Source: Novosphingobium panipatense (lineage in GTDB: Bacteria > Pseudomonadota > Alphaproteobacteria > Sphingomonadales > Sphingomonadaceae). From it: a DNA stretch of 64,000 nt. The notes under the pieces are model-generated. The model did not search any database. It was given only the letters and a program-made list of their open reading frames with translations, and was not told the DNA's origin. The translations under genes and the position numbers were made by a program. The DNA lies in NCBI RefSeq assembly GCF_002149965.1, contig NZ_MSQB01000025.1, forward strand, positions 1 to 64,000, read 5' to 3'. This document shows, one piece after another, positions 60,588-64,000 of the stretch. How positions within the stretch are numbered: position 1 is the stretch's first letter; each line of letters opens with the position of its first letter.

Positions 60588-60829
60588 CCGGCCCGGAACG
60601 ACGACGAACGCCCCGTTCCGGCGCCAATTTCCTTGCATTTCGCCCCTCATGGGCGTAGGGGCCGCCGGTCTGGAGAACCGCAACGGTTCGACAGGCGCCG
60701 CGGACGGCATTCGGCCCCCGCGGCGGTCGGCCCTTTTGGCCCGTGCTTCGCAATGGTGCGACGTGCGGAGGAAAGACCGGCGGATTCAACCGCCTGGCCG
60801 GGAAAATCGTTACAAAGGAAAGTGCCTTA

Positions 60830-62542
60830 ATGGCTTCTTCTGCCAATCCGACTCGCGACGATTTCGCGAAAATGCTCGACGACCAGCTCGGCGGCGTCGC
60901 CGACGACGGCTTTGAAGGCCGCGTGGTCAAGGGCACCATCACCGCCATCGAAAACGACAAGGCCGTCATCGACGTTGGCCTCAAGAGCGAAGGCCGCGTG
61001 CCGCTGCGCGAATTCGCGCGCGGTGAAGGCGAGCACGGCCTCAAGGTCGGTGACGAAGTCGAAGTCTACGTCGACCGCGTCGAGAACGCCGACGGTGAAG
61101 CGATGCTGTCGCGCGACCGCGCACGCCGCGAAGCCGCCTGGGACAAGCTCGAAAACGAATTCGGTGAAGGCAAGCGCGTCGAAGGCGTGATCTTCGGCCG
61201 CGTCAAGGGCGGCTTCACCGTCGACCTCGACGGCGCCGTTGCGTTCCTCCCCGGCTCGCAGGTCGACATCCGCCCCGTGCGCGACGTCACCCCGCTGATG
61301 GACGTGCCGCAGCCCTTCCAGATCCTGAAGATGGACCGTCGCCGCGGCAATATCGTCGTGTCGCGCCGTGCCGTCCTCGAAGAAACGCGCGCCGAACAGC
61401 GCAGCGAGCTGATCGACAAGCTGAGCGAAGGCCAGGTCATCGAAGGCGTCGTCAAGAACATCACCGACTACGGTGCGTTCGTTGACCTCGGCGGCATCGA
61501 CGGCCTGCTCCATGTCACCGACATGAGCTACAAGCGCGTCAACCACCCGAGCGAAGTGATCGCCATCGGCGACACCGTGAAGGTGCAGATCATCCGCATC
61601 AACCAGGACACCCAGCGCATCAGCCTCGGCATGAAGCAGCTGGAAAGCGATCCGTGGGAAGGCGCAGCCGTCAAGTACCCCGTGGGCGCCAAGCTCACCG
61701 GCACCGTCACGAACATCACCGAATACGGTGCCTTCGTGGAACTGGAAGCCGGCATCGAGGGCCTTGTCCACGTTTCGGAAATGTCCTGGACCAAGAAGAA
61801 CGTCCACCCCGGCAAGATCGTCTCGACCTCGCAGGAAGTCGAAGTGGTCGTTCTCGAAGTCGATTCGGACAAGCGCCGCATCTCGCTCGGCCTCAAGCAG
61901 GCTCAGCAGAACCCCTGGGAAGCCTTCGCCGAGAAGCACCCCGTCGGTTCGCAGGTTGAAGGCGAAGTCAAGAACGCGACCGAATTCGGTCTGTTCATCG
62001 GCCTCGACGGCGACGTGGACGGCATGGTTCACATGTCGGACATCGCCTGGGGCATCTCGGGCGAAGACGCGCTGGCTCTGCACCGCAAGGGCGAGCAGGT
62101 TTCGGCCGTGGTTCTCGACGTCGACGTCGAGAAGGAACGCATCAGCCTCGGCATGAAGCAGCTTGAGCGTGGCGCTCCGGCCGCTGGCGGCGTTGCCGCA
62201 ACCGGTGGCAGCTCGCTGCGCCGTAACGAAGTCGTCACCGTCACCGTTCTCGAAGTTCGCGACGGCGGCCTGGAAGTCCAGGCTGGCGACGATGGCGCCA
62301 CCGGCTTCATCAAGCGTTCGGACCTCGGCCGCGACCGCGACGAGCAGCGCCCCGACCGCTTCCAGGTCGGCCAGAAGCTCGACGCCATGGTCACCGGTTT
62401 CGACCGTTCCAAGAAGCCGAACTTCTCGGTCAAGGCTCGCCAGCTTCACGAAGAAAAGGAAGCTGTCGAACAGTACGGTTCGTCGGACTCGGGCGCTTCG
62501 CTCGGCGACATCCTCGGCGAAGCTCTCAAGAACCGTTCGTAA
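60830..62542 (+). CDS. rpsA: 30S ribosomal protein S1
   Basis: 570 residues with six S1 (OB-fold) repeats beginning about residues 30, 110, 200, 285, 370 and 460 (e.g. GTVTNITEYGAFVELEAGIEG as two halves). It delivers mRNA to the 30S subunit. ATG 60830 has AAAGGAA upstream. The 242-base leader from 60588 contains a GGCGG/CCGCC hairpin and a G+A-rich stretch but no recognised riboswitch. Confidence 0.98.
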   Translation: MASSANPTRDDFAKMLDDQLGGVADDGFEGRVVKGTITAIENDKAVIDVGLKSEGRVPLREFARGEGEHGLKVGDEVEVYVDRVENADGEAMLSRDRARREAAWDKLENEFGEGKRVEGVIFGRVKGGFTVDLDGAVAFLPGSQVDIRPVRDVTPLMDVPQPFQILKMDRRRGNIVVSRRAVLEETRAEQRSELIDKLSEGQVIEGVVKNITDYGAFVDLGGIDGLLHVTDMSYKRVNHPSEVIAIGDTVKVQIIRINQDTQRISLGMKQLESDPWEGAAVKYPVGAKLTGTVTNITEYGAFVELEAGIEGLVHVSEMSWTKKNVHPGKIVSTSQEVEVVVLEVDSDKRRISLGLKQAQQNPWEAFAEKHPVGSQVEGEVKNATEFGLFIGLDGDVDGMVHMSDIAWGISGEDALALHRKGEQVSAVVLDVDVEKERISLGMKQLERGAPAAGGVAATGGSSLRRNEVVTVTVLEVRDGGLEVQAGDDGATGFIKRSDLGRDRDEQRPDRFQVGQKLDAMVTGFDRSKKPNFSVKARQLHEEKEAVEQYGSSDSGASLGDILGEALKNRS

Positions 62543-62578
62543 GAACGTTCAGAGCTTCACCGCACGGTGAACACGTAG

Positions 62579-62616
62579 AGGCCCGCCCGGAGCGATCCGG
62601 GCGGGCCTTTGCTTTT
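62579..62616 (+). terminator. Rho-independent terminator of rpsA
   Basis: AGGCCCGCCCGG and CCGGGCGGGCCT stem with a short loop, followed by TTGCTTTT, 37 bases after the rpsA stop. Confidence 0.88.
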
Positions 62617-62688
62617 GGGGTCGTGCGAATCCAATCCCCTTCCCCTCACCACGCCGAGCGCCTAGATCCCTTCCCAAGGAGAGATCCC

Positions 62689-63459
62689 ATGCTCGAAGTC
62701 CACCAGTTCCCCTGCCTCAGCGACAACTACGGCTACCTGCTCCACGATCCGGCGAGCGGCCAGACCGCCTGCATCGACACGCCCGATGCCGACGAATATC
62801 TGCGCCAGGCCGCGCAAAAGGGCTGGCAGATCACCCAGATCTGGAACACCCACTGGCACCCCGACCACGCGGGCGGCAACGGCGCCATCAAGGCCGCCAC
62901 CGGCTGCACGGTCATTGCCCCCGAAGGCGATGCCGGGAAGATCGCAGGCGTGGACCGCACCGTCGAGCAAGGCGACGTGGCGTTGCTGGGCGACTGGAAA
63001 GCCCATGTTCTCGACGTAGGTGGCCATACCATGGGCCACTGCGCCTACCACCTTCCCGAAGCACAAATCGCCTTCGTCGGCGATTCGGTCTTCGCGCTGG
63101 GCTGCGGGCGCATGTTCGAAGGGCAGCCAGCGCAGTTCTGGGAAAGCCTCCAGCGCATCAAGGCGCTGCCGATCGATACCATGCTCTACTGCGCGCACGA
63201 GTATACGGCCGCGAATGCCAAATTCGCGCTTCATGCCGATCCCGAGAACGAAGAACTCGCCGCTTATGCCGACGATATCGCACGCGCGCGTGCAGCGGGC
63301 CTGCCGACCGTCCCGACCAAGCTCGGCCGGGAACTTCTGACCAATCCGTTTCTGCGCGCCGACGATCCGGCGATCCAGGCACGCTGGGCGCCCGAAGGCG
63401 CGCGCGGCGACGCCGTGGTGACATTCGCGGCACTGCGCGAGGCCAAGAACAGCTTCTGA
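62689..63459 (+). CDS. gloB: Hydroxyacylglutathione hydrolase (glyoxalase II)
   Basis: 256 residues, metallo-beta-lactamase fold. Metal motif THWHPDHAGG, then VGGHTMGHCAYH, FVGDSVFALGCGRMFEG and the C-terminal HEYTAANAKFA substrate block typical of glyoxalase II. It hydrolyses S-lactoylglutathione in methylglyoxal detoxification. ATG 62689 with AAGGAGAG upstream; the longer frame is leader. Confidence 0.95.
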   Translation: MLEVHQFPCLSDNYGYLLHDPASGQTACIDTPDADEYLRQAAQKGWQITQIWNTHWHPDHAGGNGAIKAATGCTVIAPEGDAGKIAGVDRTVEQGDVALLGDWKAHVLDVGGHTMGHCAYHLPEAQIAFVGDSVFALGCGRMFEGQPAQFWESLQRIKALPIDTMLYCAHEYTAANAKFALHADPENEELAAYADDIARARAAGLPTVPTKLGRELLTNPFLRADDPAIQARWAPEGARGDAVVTFAALREAKNSF

Positions 63460-63500
63460 AAAGCAAGGAGGCGGGTGCCGCTGGCCCCCGCCTCATTCGA

Positions 63501-64000
63501 TCATTCGTAGACGATGCGGACCTTGCCCGCCGCCTCAGCCGCGACGCGGCGTGCCGTGTCGGTGTCGTCCGCGAGTGCCAGAGCCACGCCCATGCGGCGA
63601 TAGGGGCGTGTTACAGGCTTGGCGAAGACCCTCAGGTCCACTTCCGCGCCCGGCGTCGCCAGAGCCTCTGCCTGCCCCTCATAGGCGAAGGAATCGCTGT
63701 CCCGATCGGCCAGGATCACCGCCGAGGCGCTCGCACCGTGCAGGACCACTTGCGGGATCGGCAGGCCGAGGATCGCCCGGGCATGGAGATCGAACTCGGA
63801 GAAGTTCTGCGAGATCAGCGTGACCATGCCGGTGTCGTGCGGACGCGGGGAGAGTTCGGAGAAGATCACTTCCTCGCCCTTCACGAAGAACTCCACGCCG
63901 AACAGGCCGTAGCCGCCGAGATCGTCGACCACCTTGCGCGCCATGTCCTGCGCCGCGGCAATGGCGGCGGGCGCCATCGGCGTCGGCTGCCAGGATTCCT
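63501..64000 (-). CDS. purT: Phosphoribosylglycinamide formyltransferase 2 (PurT), 3' part
   Basis: Partial: the gene continues beyond the right edge. The visible part holds the ATP-grasp C-terminal half: ESWQP, KVVDDLGGYGLFGVEFFV, VIFSELSPRPHDTGMVTL, SEFDLHARAILGLPIP and a C-terminal RRMGVALALAD. It formylates GAR using formate and ATP in purine synthesis. The frame is open to the window end with no stop. Confidence 0.94.
   Translation of the reverse strand, partial: ESWQPTPMAPAAIAAAQDMARKVVDDLGGYGLFGVEFFVKGEEVIFSELSPRPHDTGMVTLISQNFSEFDLHARAILGLPIPQVVLHGASASAVILADRDSDSFAYEGQAEALATPGAEVDLRVFAKPVTRPYRRMGVALALADDTDTARRVAAEAAGKVRIVYE

Noticed and set aside
60596..60609. GAAC-N6-GAAC upstream of rpsA as a LexA box
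   Set aside because: The spacer is six bases rather than seven and the gene is ribosomal; chance match.
60588..60829. Possible structured RNA (GGAGGAAAG stretch) in the rpsA leader
   Set aside because: Resembles the RNase P RNA core only over a few bases; the other conserved RNase P or SRP RNA elements are absent.
60827..62449. 540-codon open frame antisense to rpsA
   Set aside because: Shadow of rpsA; sequence is the mirror of S1 repeats.

Overview
The window is a high-GC chromosomal segment of an alphaproteobacterium, most likely a member of the Sphingomonadales close to Novosphingobium or Sphingobium. This rests on several things: the alphaproteobacterial gene orders (TIGR02300-aroA-cmk-rpsA, ffh-rpsP-rimM-trmD-rplS, rpsB-tsf-pyrH-frr-uppS-cdsA-dxr-rseP-bamA-ompH-fabZ), a class II EPSP synthase, alphaproteobacterial-type LexA boxes, and a bamA-ompH-fabZ order without lpxD, which fits the glycosphingolipid (LPS-poor) envelope of sphingomonads. 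No 16S gene is present, so the genus is an inference.

Layout. 1-2060: edge of an integrated element, with a P4-type tyrosine recombinase next to a tRNA-Met gene. 2.1-8.0 kb: 2H phosphoesterase, mltG, fabF, acpP, aspS. 8.1-17.2 kb: rnd-oxyR coupled pair, an MFS exporter, pgsA, an LplT-like transporter, a CsbD stress protein, an EVE-domain protein and a 2-oxoglutarate oxygenase. 17.3-25.7 kb: a GGDEF-EAL protein, the translationally coupled operon dapF-mtaB-ftsY-yciB, a secreted protein and kup. 25.8-30.8 kb: cytochrome c maturation operon ccmC-D-E-F-G-H-I, with four-base overlaps from ccmE to ccmI. 30.9-33.3 kb: tRNA-His, a prolyl-hydroxylase-like protein, sodC, a PilZ protein and rpmE. 33.4-46.1 kb: the envelope, isoprenoid and translation block listed above, interrupted by an HxlR/NAD(P)-binding divergent pair. 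46.1-49.5 kb: structured rpsB upstream region, small genes around two LexA boxes, pssA-psd, tRNA-Tyr. 49.6-57.4 kb: rlmB, a lipoprotein, hup, rplS-trmD, a LysR gene and a small gene inserted ahead of rimM-rpsP-ffh, tRNA-Ala. 57.4-64.0 kb: TIGR02300 protein, aroA, a small membrane protein, cmk, rpsA, gloB and the 3' part of purT, which runs off the end.

Most of the window is core housekeeping DNA: phospholipid synthesis (cdsA, pgsA, pssA, psd), fatty acid synthesis (acpP, fabF, fabZ), peptidoglycan and isoprenoid carriers (mltG, dapF, uppS, dxr), outer-membrane assembly (bamA, ompH, rseP), protein targeting (ffh, ftsY) and translation. The items most worth a second look are (i) two perfect GAAC-N7-GAAC LexA boxes between 47274 and 47316, lying between a 96-residue single-span membrane protein gene and a divergent YbjN-like gene, which makes a candidate SOS-induced membrane effector; (ii) a composite three-hairpin palindromic element present twice (11371-11507 and 41400-41550), whose long stem shows compensatory base changes; (iii) paired, facing G-rich octamers at the integrase start; and (iv) tandem covarying terminator hairpins between tRNA-Ala and ffh.
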